NCBI GenBank assembly: GCA_030536355.1
Contig: JAUNQD010000004.1
Coordinates: 1-64,000 of the forward strand
Origin: Bacillota bacterium
GTDB lineage: Bacteria > Bacillota > Clostridia > Peptostreptococcales > Anaerovoracaceae
Length of the DNA: 64,000 nt
Direction of reading: 5' to 3'
Both the position numbers and the translations under genes were made by a program. Under the pieces are notes generated by a model. That model was not told the origin of the DNA. It saw only the letters and a program-made list of their open reading frames with translations, and searched no databases. Position 1 is the first letter of the stretch, and each line of letters starts with the position of its first letter. Below, piece by piece: positions 1 through 8,885 of the stretch.

Positions 1-754
1 GAGGTCTAGTTCTTGGGCAGATGATAGTAGCCATCAGGTTACCACCGAATGCAGGTCTAGTCTGCTTGATGCCTGTTGATGGATCGTTAGGATCCAGAGT
101 GGATGTATCTAATGTAGTGTTCTTGTTAGCATAGTCGATGTAGCTTGAAACTCTAACGTCCAGTCTAGTACAGTCAGCTGTCAGACCAGTGTTCATTCTA
201 GCAGCTACTCTTGGAGCTAAGTCTCTACCGATGTGAGTTGCACCGTAGATAACGATTTCTGGTTTGTATTCATAGCAAGCGTCTACCAGAACCTTAGCGT
301 ATCCATCTGTTGTGAAGTTCTTCAGCAGTGGATCCTGGATCATGTAAACTTTTTCTGCTCCGTATGCGAAACATTCTTCAGCCAGGTGATCGATTCCGTC
401 ACCAACCAGAACTGCGCAAACCTGTGTATCTTCACTGATTTCCTTAGCCAGTCTGTAACCTTCGCCGATCAGTTCCAGAGCAACGTTCATCAGCTTACCG
501 TCTCTCTGTTCTGCATAAACCCAAACGTGCTTGTAATCGTCCAGATCATCTGCAACTTCGATCTTTTCTTCTTCGATAGCGCCGAACTTACATGCAGTCA
601 GACACTGATTACAGAAAGTACACTTAGCGTTGATCTTTGCTACTTTACCTAATTTATTTCCATCGTATGCTTCGAATTCGAAAGCATCTGCAGGACATGA
701 CTTGAAGCAGATACCGCATCCGATACATTTATCTTTTAAGATTTTAATTGCCAT
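1..754 (-). CDS. etfA: Electron transfer flavoprotein alpha subunit with N-terminal ferredoxin domain (partial)
   Basis: EtfA accepts electrons from an acyl-CoA dehydrogenase through EtfAB flavins. Only the first 251 codons are present; the C-terminal FAD-binding part runs off the left edge. The start ATG at 754 follows a GGAGGAGG site. Residues 10-20 and 45-55 hold two CxxCxxCxxxC motifs, typical of two [4Fe-4S] clusters, followed by an ordinary EtfA domain ending in the conserved RPAFGGN region. Most EtfA proteins lack the ferredoxin extension. It is known from the caffeyl-CoA reductase CarE and some lactate dehydrogenase Etf partners, where the complex bifurcates electrons. It is the last gene of the dehydrogenase-etfB-etfA set, 19 bp after etfB. 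The family call is firm; a bifurcating role is inferred. Confidence 0.93.
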   Translation of the reverse strand, partial: MAIKILKDKCIGCGICFKSCPADAFEFEAYDGNKLGKVAKINAKCTFCNQCLTACKFGAIEEEKIEVADDLDDYKHVWVYAEQRDGKLMNVALELIGEGYRLAKEISEDTQVCAVLVGDGIDHLAEECFAYGAEKVYMIQDPLLKNFTTDGYAKVLVDACYEYKPEIVIYGATHIGRDLAPRVAARMNTGLTADCTRLDVRVSSYIDYANKNTTLDTSTLDPNDPSTGIKQTRPAFGGNLMATIICPRTRP

Positions 755-773
755 TTGTATTTCCTCCTCCTTC

Positions 774-1574
774 TTAGATTACATGCTTGCCCTTAAGCTT
801 GATCAGCAGATTCTTCGCCAGATCTGTTTCTGAATCGCCTTCGATCTTCACGCCTGGTTCTTTTGGCTTTGGTGTGAATGATCTGAATACGTTTGTAGGA
901 GAAGCCTTCAGACCTACTGTGTTCAGGTCTACTGCTACGTCTGCAGCGCTCCATACGTGGAGAGGCTTGTTCTTAGCATCAAAGATGCCGCCGATTGACA
1001 TGTATCTAGGAGTGTTCAGTTCTTTGATTGCTGTCAGCATGCAAGGAACAGGAACTTCGATTACTTCGTAACCGTCTTCCAGCTGTCTCTGTACTGTTAC
1101 AGTCTTTCTGTCTTCGCTGATTTCGAACTTCTGTACATATGTAACCTGTGGCAGGTCGAGCTTTTCAGCGATCTGTGGTCCAACCTGTGCAGTATCTCCG
1201 TCGATAGCCTGTCTGCCTGCGAAGATCATGTCGAACTCACCATAATGTTTGATTGCTGCAGTTACAGCATTTGATGTAGCCCATGTATCGGATCCGCCTA
1301 CTGCTCTGTCTGACAGCAGGATAGCTTCGTCAGCACCCTTAGCCAGGCATTCCAGCAGCATGTCTTTTGCCTGTGGAGGTCCCATTGATACTACGATAAC
1401 TTCTACATCGTCATATTTATCCTTTAATGCTAATGCTTCTTCCAGAGCGTTAGCATCGTCATGGTTCAGAATACTTTCAACGCCGTCTCTGATCAGTGTA
1501 CCAGTTTCAGGGTTGATCTTGATTTCGTTAGTATTAGGAACCTGCTTAGCACATACTAAAACTTTAAAAGCCAT
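774..1574 (-). CDS. etfB: Electron transfer flavoprotein beta subunit
   Basis: This is the EtfB partner of the ferredoxin-type EtfA, carrying the second flavin and the NAD(H)/AMP-binding surface. The protein is 266 residues, normal for the family, and starts MAFKVLVCAKQVPNT, the usual EtfB opening. An in-frame start 26 codons upstream exists, but only the ATG at 1574 has a GGGAGGAA ribosome site at a good distance. The gene lies 19 bp behind the acyl-CoA dehydrogenase and 19 bp before etfA, so all three are probably cotranscribed and form one complex. Confidence 0.95.
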   Translation of the reverse strand: MAFKVLVCAKQVPNTNEIKINPETGTLIRDGVESILNHDDANALEEALALKDKYDDVEVIVVSMGPPQAKDMLLECLAKGADEAILLSDRAVGGSDTWATSNAVTAAIKHYGEFDMIFAGRQAIDGDTAQVGPQIAEKLDLPQVTYVQKFEISEDRKTVTVQRQLEDGYEVIEVPVPCMLTAIKELNTPRYMSIGGIFDAKNKPLHVWSAADVAVDLNTVGLKASPTNVFRSFTPKPKEPGVKIEGDSETDLAKNLLIKLKGKHVI

Positions 1575-1593
1575 TGATTCTTCCTCCCTATCT

Positions 1594-2736
1594 TTATTTA
1601 CCGATAACTGATGCAGCGATAACCATCTTCTGAACTTCTGAAGTACCTTCATAGATTTCAGTGATCTTAGCGTCTCTCATCATTCTTTCTACCGGATAAT
1701 CCTTAGTGTAACCGTATCCGCCGTGGAGCTGTACGCACTTAGTAGTTACGTGCATTGCTGTTTCAGCAGCAAACAGCTTAGCCATTGCAGCAGCAGGTCC
1801 ATAAGCCAGGTGCTTATCCTTCATATCAGCAGCCTTATAGATCAGAAGTCTAGCAGCTTCGATTTCTGTAGCCAGTTCAGCAACTGTGAACTGCAGTGCC
1901 TGGAACTTTGACAGGCTCTTTCCGAACTGCTTTCTAGCCTTCATGTAATCAAGAGTTACATCCAGAGCACCCTGTGCGATACCGAGAGCCTGTGATGCGA
2001 TACCGATTCTTCCGCCGTCCAGAGTTGACATAGCAACCTTGAATCCCTGTCCAACTTCTCCGAGAAGTCTGTCCTTAGGAATCTTGCAGTTCTGGAAGAT
2101 CAGTTCTGTAGTTGAAGATGCGCAGATACCCATCTTATCTTCTGTCTTACCGATTGAGAATCCTTCATCACCCTTTTCTACGATGAATGAGCTGATTCCG
2201 TGGTTGCCCTTTGACTTGTCAGTCATAGCCATTACTACGAAAACGTCAGCATATCCGCCGTTAGTGATGAATACCTTAGCTCCGTTCAGCAGCCAGTGAT
2301 CACCCTTATCTTCTGCTCTTGTCTGCTGTCCTGAAGCGTCAGTTCCTGCGTTTGGTTCAGTCAGACCGAAAGCGCCCAGTGTCTTTCCTGCGAGCAGGTC
2401 AGGCAGGTACTTTCTCTTCTGTTCTTCTGTACCCCATGCAAAGATAGGCCAGCAGCACAGTGAAGTATGAGCTGAACAGATAACGCCTGTTGATGCGCAC
2501 TTTCTTGAAAGTTCTTCAACAGTGATAGCGTAGGAGATGTGATCTCCGCCTGCTCCGCCGTACTCAGTTGGGAATGGTACGCCTAAAAGGCCGTATTTTG
2601 CCATCTTTTCTACAGTTTCTACAGGGAATCTATGTTCCTTGTCGATGTCTGCAGCAATAGGTTCAACCTCTGTTTCGGCAAACTCTCTTACCATTTTTCT
2701 TACGAATTCTTGTTCCTTCGTCAGTTGAAAGTTCAT
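1594..2736 (-). CDS. Acyl-CoA dehydrogenase, short-chain/butyryl-CoA type
   Basis: This FAD enzyme oxidises or reduces the alpha-beta bond of an acyl-CoA. At 380 residues it matches the bacterial short-chain family. The acyl-CoA dehydrogenase signature FGLTEPNAGTDAS lies near residues 120-135, and the C-terminal IYEGTSEVQ motif supplies the probable catalytic glutamate (about E363). It starts with ATG after TAAGGAGG. It heads the operon with etfB and etfA. In clostridia such a trio reduces crotonyl-CoA to butyryl-CoA with electron bifurcation, but a ferredoxin-fused EtfA is better known with caffeyl-CoA reductase, so the substrate could be another enoyl-CoA. No crt, hbd or thl genes are visible to settle this. 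Confidence 0.9.
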   Translation of the reverse strand: MNFQLTKEQEFVRKMVREFAETEVEPIAADIDKEHRFPVETVEKMAKYGLLGVPFPTEYGGAGGDHISYAITVEELSRKCASTGVICSAHTSLCCWPIFAWGTEEQKRKYLPDLLAGKTLGAFGLTEPNAGTDASGQQTRAEDKGDHWLLNGAKVFITNGGYADVFVVMAMTDKSKGNHGISSFIVEKGDEGFSIGKTEDKMGICASSTTELIFQNCKIPKDRLLGEVGQGFKVAMSTLDGGRIGIASQALGIAQGALDVTLDYMKARKQFGKSLSKFQALQFTVAELATEIEAARLLIYKAADMKDKHLAYGPAAAMAKLFAAETAMHVTTKCVQLHGGYGYTKDYPVERMMRDAKITEIYEGTSEVQKMVIAASVIGK

Positions 2737-2796
2737 GTAAAAGCCTCCTTAATTACTAATAACGGTTTATCATTTTTTCACCGCATTTTAACTATG

Positions 2797-2820
2797 ATTA
2801 TATCGTTATATTTATAACAA
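2797..2820 (-). promoter_or_regulatory. Candidate promoter -10 and Rex-like operator of the acyl-CoA dehydrogenase-etfBA operon
   Basis: On the minus strand TTGTTATAAATATAACGA (2803-2820) matches 11 of 14 fixed positions of the Rex consensus TTGTTAA-N4-TTAACAA. It abuts a perfect TATAAT at 2797-2802, about 60 bp upstream of the start codon. Rex is a redox repressor that senses NADH/NAD and is known to control butyryl-CoA pathway genes in clostridia. No good -35 box was seen at 17 bp. Confidence 0.5.
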
Positions 2821-2919
2821 TCATACATATTTATTAAAACATTTTTCATATACATTTGCAAGCTATATTTGCAATATATCGTGATTATTTGGTTTATTTT
2901 TCAAATTATCTTGCGTAAC

Positions 2920-4866
2920 TTACATTTCTTTAAGCTCGCCGGTTCTGTACGCCTTAACAAGCGCCTTAAGTTCCTCTACTTCACGCATAAGTTCCTTGCC
3001 CTGATCCGTATCTTTTACCAGCATTCTCTTCTCGAGAGTCTTAACTGTCCTGATAGCCGGAGTCGTGAATACCTGTGTACCGTCAGGCTGAAGCGGACTA
3101 TATGGTTTATGTTCGGAAAGCGCCATGTATCTTGAGTTGAAGATAAATGTATATCCGGCGATACCTGTCTGTTTCTGATAAGCTTTTGACATACCTCCGT
3201 CGATAACGAACAGCTTGCCTTCACCCTTGACAGGGCTTTCACCGTCCTTGATCTTAACGGGAACGTGTCCGTTGAGGATATGTGAAGTCTTAGGGTCGAG
3301 ACCGAATTCTTCAAGGATCTTTTCACAGATATCTCTTCTGTTGATTAGCTTGTAATATGGCACTGTATGTTCTTTATGCGTTTTCTTGTCAGCCACGAAA
3401 CATCTTTCGAGCGTAGTCATCTGATCCTTACCGAAGAGCGGTGACTTGCTTCCCAGCCACAGATACCACATCAAGTCTCCCGAACGACCTATTTCTTCAG
3501 ATTCATCAGGATTGAAGTAAGCCTTTCTGACCTGGTCATCAAGGTAGTCCATATATTCCTTACCTGAAGCTGTTACTCCATTTACTGTGCACTTTTCAAA
3601 GTTTCCATCTTCATCCATTGGGATGCATCCGTGATACATCAGGTTACCATTTATCACCTTATAAAGGGCACCGTGACTGTAAAGGAACTTTATGTGAGCC
3701 TGAAGCTTTTCACTCTGATGGAAAGATGCTTCAAGAGCATTCAGCATAGCTTCTTCCTCTTCGGTCAGCTTATATGGGTCTGCAGGATCGATAGTCGGGA
3801 AGTTGGTGTCTCTCAGAGGGAACACACCATCTCTCAGCTGGATAGTGCCCGCTTCATAATCTATCTTATCAAGCAGCAATCTGTTGTCCATACCGTACTC
3901 AGGATGGGCCATTATTCTCTGTCCTTCCACCTTGAACTGGCAGATCGCGATAGCCTTGTTCATCTTAGCCGCAAGTTCGTCATCAACCGGGTCGAACTTA
4001 TTTTCATCAAGTCTCTTCGGCTTGAAGAATTCACAAGGGTCATCGGCATACACTTCAGAAGCCATTATAGCAAGCGGTCTCAAATTGATACCGTAACCGA
4101 TCTCAAGCATATCGAAGTTATTGTAACTGATATTCATTCTGAGAACATTTGTGATGCAGGCCCAGTTTCCTGTCGCTGCACCCATCCATACGATGTCATG
4201 GTTCCCCCACTGTATATCAACATCATGATACTGCATAAGGAAGTCCATAATATAATCAGGATGTGCACCTCTGTCCCACATATCTCCGATGATGTGAAGT
4301 CTGTCAACAGCCAGTGAGCTGATAGCATTAGTCAGCTGGATGATAAAGTCCTCAGCTATATCTGACTCTACGATGCTGTTTATGATCTGACCATAGTAAT
4401 TACCTTTATTTGCTTCATCATCGGCATGAAGAAGTTCGTCTATGATATATGCATATTCTTTAGGCAGTCTTTTTCTTACTTTTGAGCGAGTGTACTTAGT
4501 AGACACAGATTTGCAGATAAGTATCAATCTAAGGATAGCTATCTTGCACCACTTATTGAAATCATCTTCACTTTTTTTTCTTCTCTTGATTTCAGCTTCC
4601 GCATTATAAACCAAAGCTGACAGATCATCTCTTTCTTCCCTGTTGAGATCAGGTCCAAAGATTTCTTCTATCTTAGCTCTTATCACCCCGGAAGCACTCT
4701 TAAGCATATGTATGAACGCTTCATGTTCTCCGTGGAGATCGCTGAGAAAATACTCTGTGCCCTTTGGAAGCGAAAGGATAGCACTAAGGTTTACGATTTC
4801 TTCAGTAGCCGATTTAACATCCGGATACTTCTTTGATAAATGCCTAAGTAAATGTTTGTCGATCAA
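2920..4866 (-). CDS. fbp: Fructose-1,6-bisphosphatase class III
   Basis: This enzyme hydrolyses fructose 1,6-bisphosphate to fructose 6-phosphate in gluconeogenesis and is the class specific to Firmicutes. The 648-residue length is standard. It has the metallophosphatase-like metal motifs in order: SDLHGEHEAF near residue 42, IGDMWDRGAHPD near 192, and WGNHDIVWMG near 220. The start ATG follows TAAGGAGGAG. It sits 13 bp after the membrane protein gene and ends a long same-strand series; no clear terminator was seen behind it. Glycolytic and glycogen genes elsewhere in the window fit a gluconeogenic role. Confidence 0.95.
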   Translation of the reverse strand: MIDKHLLRHLSKKYPDVKSATEEIVNLSAILSLPKGTEYFLSDLHGEHEAFIHMLKSASGVIRAKIEEIFGPDLNREERDDLSALVYNAEAEIKRRKKSEDDFNKWCKIAILRLILICKSVSTKYTRSKVRKRLPKEYAYIIDELLHADDEANKGNYYGQIINSIVESDIAEDFIIQLTNAISSLAVDRLHIIGDMWDRGAHPDYIMDFLMQYHDVDIQWGNHDIVWMGAATGNWACITNVLRMNISYNNFDMLEIGYGINLRPLAIMASEVYADDPCEFFKPKRLDENKFDPVDDELAAKMNKAIAICQFKVEGQRIMAHPEYGMDNRLLLDKIDYEAGTIQLRDGVFPLRDTNFPTIDPADPYKLTEEEEAMLNALEASFHQSEKLQAHIKFLYSHGALYKVINGNLMYHGCIPMDEDGNFEKCTVNGVTASGKEYMDYLDDQVRKAYFNPDESEEIGRSGDLMWYLWLGSKSPLFGKDQMTTLERCFVADKKTHKEHTVPYYKLINRRDICEKILEEFGLDPKTSHILNGHVPVKIKDGESPVKGEGKLFVIDGGMSKAYQKQTGIAGYTFIFNSRYMALSEHKPYSPLQPDGTQVFTTPAIRTVKTLEKRMLVKDTDQGKELMREVEELKALVKAYRTGELKEM

Positions 4867-4879
4867 AATATACTCCTCC

Positions 4880-5467
4880 TTATCTACGCCTTCCGGCTAA
4901 CAAATTATCTACTGCGAACAAAAGATAGCTGACACCCAGGAATACGAACAGTGTGATCAACATGTTGAGTCCGAGCAGATTGAAATATGGAATAGCAACA
5001 AATGATATCCCGATTCGATTGATTATATATACAGCTATATTGAAAACTACAGGTAAGATGGCCCAAATGAGCGGGCTGTATGGAGTGAACTCTCCTTTTC
5101 TGCAAAACAGCAGATAGTCCAAAACAGCCATCAACGGAGCCGCAAAATACAGTAGATATCCTGCCAGAGAAAGTTCGAACAGCGGATTTGCTGCCATGCC
5201 AAAATGCATGAAGTAATAAACTACGAACGTTACCAGCATATAAATGGTTACGGCACCTCTAAGCAAGCCCCTTTCATATCCGGGACGTGCTATTATAAGA
5301 TATGCGAAATACACCAGTGACAGTACATTGGAAATAAGGGCAAAATCACCCATTATCGTATCAAGACTGAAACCGGAATAAATCAGCTTCATAACGAGTC
5401 CAGCACCGCATATTATTAAAAACACCACTCTGAACACAAGAGCTATAGTATTATTTCTTATGTACAT
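4880..5467 (-). CDS. Six-TM membrane protein, Pr6Pr-like
   Basis: This is an integral membrane protein of 195 residues with about six hydrophobic segments. Patterns such as APLMAVLDYLLFCRKG followed by a conserved proline and tryptophan (SPLIWAILP) resemble the Pr6Pr family of uncharacterised six-helix proteins. No catalytic motif is evident and the role is unknown. A GGGAGG ribosome site lies about 11 bp upstream of the ATG. The gene lies 27 bp behind the HutD-fusion gene and 13 bp ahead of fbp, so it is probably part of the same transcript. Confidence 0.65.
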   Translation of the reverse strand: MYIRNNTIALVFRVVFLIICGAGLVMKLIYSGFSLDTIMGDFALISNVLSLVYFAYLIIARPGYERGLLRGAVTIYMLVTFVVYYFMHFGMAANPLFELSLAGYLLYFAAPLMAVLDYLLFCRKGEFTPYSPLIWAILPVVFNIAVYIINRIGISFVAIPYFNLLGLNMLITLFVFLGVSYLLFAVDNLLAGRRR

Positions 5468-5494
5468 TATTCTGATTCCCTCCCATATCCCCTG

Positions 5495-6601
5495 TTATTT
5501 TTTCAATTTGCTGAAGATGGATTCTTCACCTACATCCCAGCCTTCACCTTTGCTGTATTTGTATTTTTTGAGAAGCTTATCTGTTATCTCGTTTTCTCCC
5601 TGTTCCTTAAGATACAGCTGCATCTCATACTCGGTAAGGCTATCTACTTTCTTGATATGTGCTTTTATCGGTTTAGGCAGAACGATCATATAGATCAGCG
5701 GAGATATCACAAGGGCATATAATAGAGTCCATGCTATCAGCACTGCTATTACGATCGAATGTGACATTCCTCTTGCTGCCAGGATCACGAATACTATACA
5801 GATTACCGCCCATAAAATGATACCTATGTAAGTTTTATCGAGGAGAGATAATTTTCTCTGAAGCGCTTCATCATACCATACGTCACTGCCTTTATTTTTC
5901 TTAAATGCCTTTTTCCATTTACTGTTTCCCCTAGCCAGCTTGAACGCCGTTTTGAAGTCTTCAAAAGTCGCCTTTTCCTCAGGAATATCTACTGCAGCAT
6001 GAGCAAATCTAGTGTAGAAAACTTCCGAAACTACTGCTTTACCTTCACCCATTACAGTAAGATCAGCCATCTCCCCTTCATCAAGGTCCAGAACCAGCTG
6101 TTTTCCGGCCGGAACCATATGTGTCTCACCAGCTGCAGAAACAACCACATATCCTTCTATACAATAAAAGCCATACGAAGCATGGGTATGTTCACCCTGA
6201 TCCGCCTTTTCTATTGTCTGGGCTGTGCTTTGTACTTCATAGACTTTAAGACTTCCACTGCAGCCTTTTTTCATGATAAGGTTATAATCCTTGATCTTGC
6301 CAAAGCATTTTGTTCTGGCATCACCGCTGAAGCTATCCTGTTCAAGAGCCGTTAATTTGACAGTTCTTTCTTCTCCATGGGCTAAAACGGCTTCACCCTC
6401 CAGCACCATCAATATTCGATCAAAATCAGGCAGCTTGGTAAATGTGGATTCTTCCACATCCACACTGGCAGAGCTGAGTCTCCACACAAAATCCCTATCT
6501 ATATACTTGGCATTTTCAGGATATATTGCGAATTGTGTAGTGTCTCCTCCTGACCACTTGCTCGTATTGAAATTATCTGTTCCGTATAATCTGATTTTCA
6601 T
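5495..6601 (-). CDS. HutD/Ves-type cupin fused to a two-helix membrane domain
   Basis: Residues 1 to about 190 read as a HutD/Ves family cupin: the segment WSGGDTTQFAIYP, the WRLSSASVD turn and LPDFDRILMVLEG are typical of that family, whose members are small soluble proteins often found near histidine degradation genes. Here the cupin is followed by a linker and two strong membrane helices (about 258-276 and 281-307), then a charged cytoplasmic tail. No histidine utilisation genes are nearby. The function of this arrangement is unknown; a ligand sensor or scaffold at the membrane is only a guess. A modest AAGGGA site lies 11 bp before the ATG. Confidence 0.65.
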   Translation of the reverse strand: MKIRLYGTDNFNTSKWSGGDTTQFAIYPENAKYIDRDFVWRLSSASVDVEESTFTKLPDFDRILMVLEGEAVLAHGEERTVKLTALEQDSFSGDARTKCFGKIKDYNLIMKKGCSGSLKVYEVQSTAQTIEKADQGEHTHASYGFYCIEGYVVVSAAGETHMVPAGKQLVLDLDEGEMADLTVMGEGKAVVSEVFYTRFAHAAVDIPEEKATFEDFKTAFKLARGNSKWKKAFKKNKGSDVWYDEALQRKLSLLDKTYIGIILWAVICIVFVILAARGMSHSIVIAVLIAWTLLYALVISPLIYMIVLPKPIKAHIKKVDSLTEYEMQLYLKEQGENEITDKLLKKYKYSKGEGWDVGEESIFSKLKK

Positions 6602-6637
6602 GTATTTTTCATCCCTTTCAAAGATATGACTGTGTTT

Positions 6638-7570
6638 CTACTTTTTCGGCTCTTTATCTGTGCTTATATCATTGGCTCCTCTGACATAACCCCATACCGT
6701 TTCTATCTTAGTTACAGTAACGAAGGCCTTTGGATCTATTTCAGATAAATGCTTTCTAACTATCGCACTTTCTCTCTGAGAACATATGAACATCAGCTGT
6801 CTCATCGAATTTTGAGTATATTCTCCCCTTATCTCGTAGCTTGTGACACCTCTGTCCATCTCTTCCATTATGAACCCACTCATGTCATCAGCCTTTTCGG
6901 TAATGATATTGAGCTGTACCAGCTTGCTCTCAAAACCATACATTATTATCTCGCTGGTCTTAGTCAATATCACCTGAGTAATAAGTGCATAAAGAGCTAT
7001 ATTCCTGCCATATACGAAAGCCGATGATACTATGACGATAGCATCCAGTACAAGTAAGATTTTACTCATACTAACCTGCGGACACACTTTCATGCACAAC
7101 ACCTTAGCTATGGCATCAGTGCCGGCGGATGCATATCCTCTCCAGAAAATCAAGCCTATATAAATACCGGCAAAAACTCCGCAAAATACTGCCGCCAGCA
7201 ATATATCTTTACTTTCAAGAAGCTGGAAATTCATTTGTTCAAAAAGGAAAAGAACAGCCGGATATAATATCGACAGGAACAGTATCTTCTTCAGTTCTTT
7301 CCATCCAATACAAACAAAAACGAGAAGCAATACAATCGCAGACAATCCATAGTAAAGTATAGAAAAATCTATATCAAGAAACTTCTGCAAGATTCTCGCT
7401 ACCCCCGTGATACCTCCCGACGTAAGCCCGTTAGGTATCATCACGCTTACTGTAGAAAATGCACTTACACAGCATGCTCCAAACAGTATGCAAAAATCGA
7501 TAGTAAAGTCTTTTATCTTGGCTATACGCCGAGCTTCTTTCTCTTTATCCACTTCCTTGAATTGAAACAC
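6638..7570 (-). CDS. YitT family membrane protein with C-terminal DUF2179 domain
   Basis: This is a 310-residue protein with about five or six membrane helices (roughly residues 25-210) and a soluble C-terminal DUF2179-type domain carrying the QRESAIVRKHLSEIDPKAFVTV region. YitT proteins are widespread in Firmicutes; their substrate is unknown, although transport or small-ligand sensing has been proposed for relatives. The start chosen is GTG at 7570 because AGGAGG lies 8 bp upstream; the longer frame begins with a TTG that overlaps this site. It is 34 bp from the methyltransferase gene on the same strand. Confidence 0.8.
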   Translation of the reverse strand: MFQFKEVDKEKEARRIAKIKDFTIDFCILFGACCVSAFSTVSVMIPNGLTSGGITGVARILQKFLDIDFSILYYGLSAIVLLLVFVCIGWKELKKILFLSILYPAVLFLFEQMNFQLLESKDILLAAVFCGVFAGIYIGLIFWRGYASAGTDAIAKVLCMKVCPQVSMSKILLVLDAIVIVSSAFVYGRNIALYALITQVILTKTSEIIMYGFESKLVQLNIITEKADDMSGFIMEEMDRGVTSYEIRGEYTQNSMRQLMFICSQRESAIVRKHLSEIDPKAFVTVTKIETVWGYVRGANDISTDKEPKK

Positions 7571-7604
7571 CCTTGATTCCTCCAAAACCTTCCGTTAAAA
7601 AAGA

Positions 7605-8885
7605 TCATTCAGGCATCCCTGAAACTCTTCTTCCAAACACATCATAACCTATGATACTGATATCTTCAGAAAAACCGTCCACTTCATTTATACCCCAGCT
7701 GTCACAGAATACTCCGTCTGCCCTGTGGACTCCGTCTTCATACAGCCTTCCCGCACTCCAGCATTTGATCATGCACAGGCTGTCTTCATTCATATATCTT
7801 TTAAGTTCATCTTTATATAGATCTAAGCCTTCCGGTATTTTCGCAGTATACGAGAGAAGATTTATAAGACCTCCCGATATGCTGTATTCGAGTTCACCAA
7901 CAGTCTCGCCAAATGATCTTTCGACTTTGAATCTGCTGCCAAGCTTGCCCAATCTATGTATCTGACCGGAAACACTCAACTCGCCTTCATCACACATCAT
8001 CCAATGCCTTCCCATCTTCTCGCATACGGCACCGAGAGTTCCCGAGCCCGCGAAGAAGTCTGCGCAAAGGTCGCCTTCATCTGTGCATGAGGCTATGATC
8101 CTCTCCATCAGCTTCTCAGGCTTCTGAGTTGCATAACCGGTCCTTTCGGCAGATGTCCTTCCTACCATATCGATGCTCCATACGTCTTTCATGTTTACCA
8201 TGGTATACCAACCCACATCGTCGCAGAATTCCTCAACGCCCTTGAACCTATATGGCTTCAATCCTCTGTTATATGACTTTTCCGTAAGAGGATTGAACTT
8301 ATACTTCCTGGTCTTGCCGTATACAAGCAAAGTATCGTGTTTCTTGGCAAAACTTTTCTTGCTGCTTCCTCCCGATTTATACGTCCATATTATTTCATTT
8401 ATAAAATTGCTTTCTCCGAAGATCTGATCCATGATGACCTTGGCGTAATATACGCCGTGCCAGTCAAGATGCATCCATATACATCCTGTATCGGCTAAAA
8501 GTTCCTTCATGGCAAACAACCTTGCTGTCAACATGGTCAGATATTGGGGCATCCCCTTGGACCAGTTATCATCATATGCCTCCAGTTTCATCAATGATGA
8601 TTTTCCCAACAATTCAGACTCAAGCCTTATGGACGCCTGATACTTGCCGCTTGAAAAAAACGGCGGGTCCACATAAATAAGCTGGATCTTCCCTGCCATT
8701 TTCTTCTCTTTGATAAGGTACATCATATAATCAAGATTGTCTCCTAGGCTGATCGTATTGGCAGGATCTTCGCCGTACTCTTCGGTGATCCTAAAAGCGT
8801 CAGCCTCATGATAATTCTCCAGCATCGCTTCAAATAATGCTTTGCCGTCTTCATATGCTTTTGTCAGTTCTGTCAGCGTTATCAT
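7605..8885 (-). CDS. DNA methyltransferase, N6-adenine/N4-cytosine (beta-class) type
   Basis: The protein probably transfers a methyl group from S-adenosylmethionine to an exocyclic amino group in DNA. The catalytic motif DPPF is at residues 73-76 and the SAM motif FAGSGTLG at 278-285, an order typical of the beta group (Pfam N6_N4_Mtase); TGYATQKPEKLMERII near 249 is a further family signature. At 426 residues it has a C-terminal extension of about 130 residues that may serve target recognition. Its ATG overlaps the ygiQ stop as ATGA, implying translational coupling. No restriction endonuclease is adjacent, so it looks like an orphan methyltransferase. The target sequence cannot be inferred. 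Confidence 0.85.
   Translation of the reverse strand: MITLTELTKAYEDGKALFEAMLENYHEADAFRITEEYGEDPANTISLGDNLDYMMYLIKEKKMAGKIQLIYVDPPFFSSGKYQASIRLESELLGKSSLMKLEAYDDNWSKGMPQYLTMLTARLFAMKELLADTGCIWMHLDWHGVYYAKVIMDQIFGESNFINEIIWTYKSGGSSKKSFAKKHDTLLVYGKTRKYKFNPLTEKSYNRGLKPYRFKGVEEFCDDVGWYTMVNMKDVWSIDMVGRTSAERTGYATQKPEKLMERIIASCTDEGDLCADFFAGSGTLGAVCEKMGRHWMMCDEGELSVSGQIHRLGKLGSRFKVERSFGETVGELEYSISGGLINLLSYTAKIPEGLDLYKDELKRYMNEDSLCMIKCWSAGRLYEDGVHRADGVFCDSWGINEVDGFSEDISIIGYDVFGRRVSGMPE

Noticed and set aside
2854-2874. Direct repeat ATTTGCAA twice, 13 bp apart, upstream of the acyl-CoA dehydrogenase promoter
   Set aside because: Short, in AT-rich DNA, and not matched to any known operator; chance is a fair explanation.
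3631-4317. 228-codon plus-strand frame opposite fbp
   Set aside because: It is antisense to the strongly supported class III FBPase gene and has no recognisable domain or ribosome site.
7605-8885. Restriction-modification system
   Set aside because: Only a methyltransferase is present; flanking genes are a radical SAM protein and a YitT membrane protein, with no endonuclease or specificity subunit.
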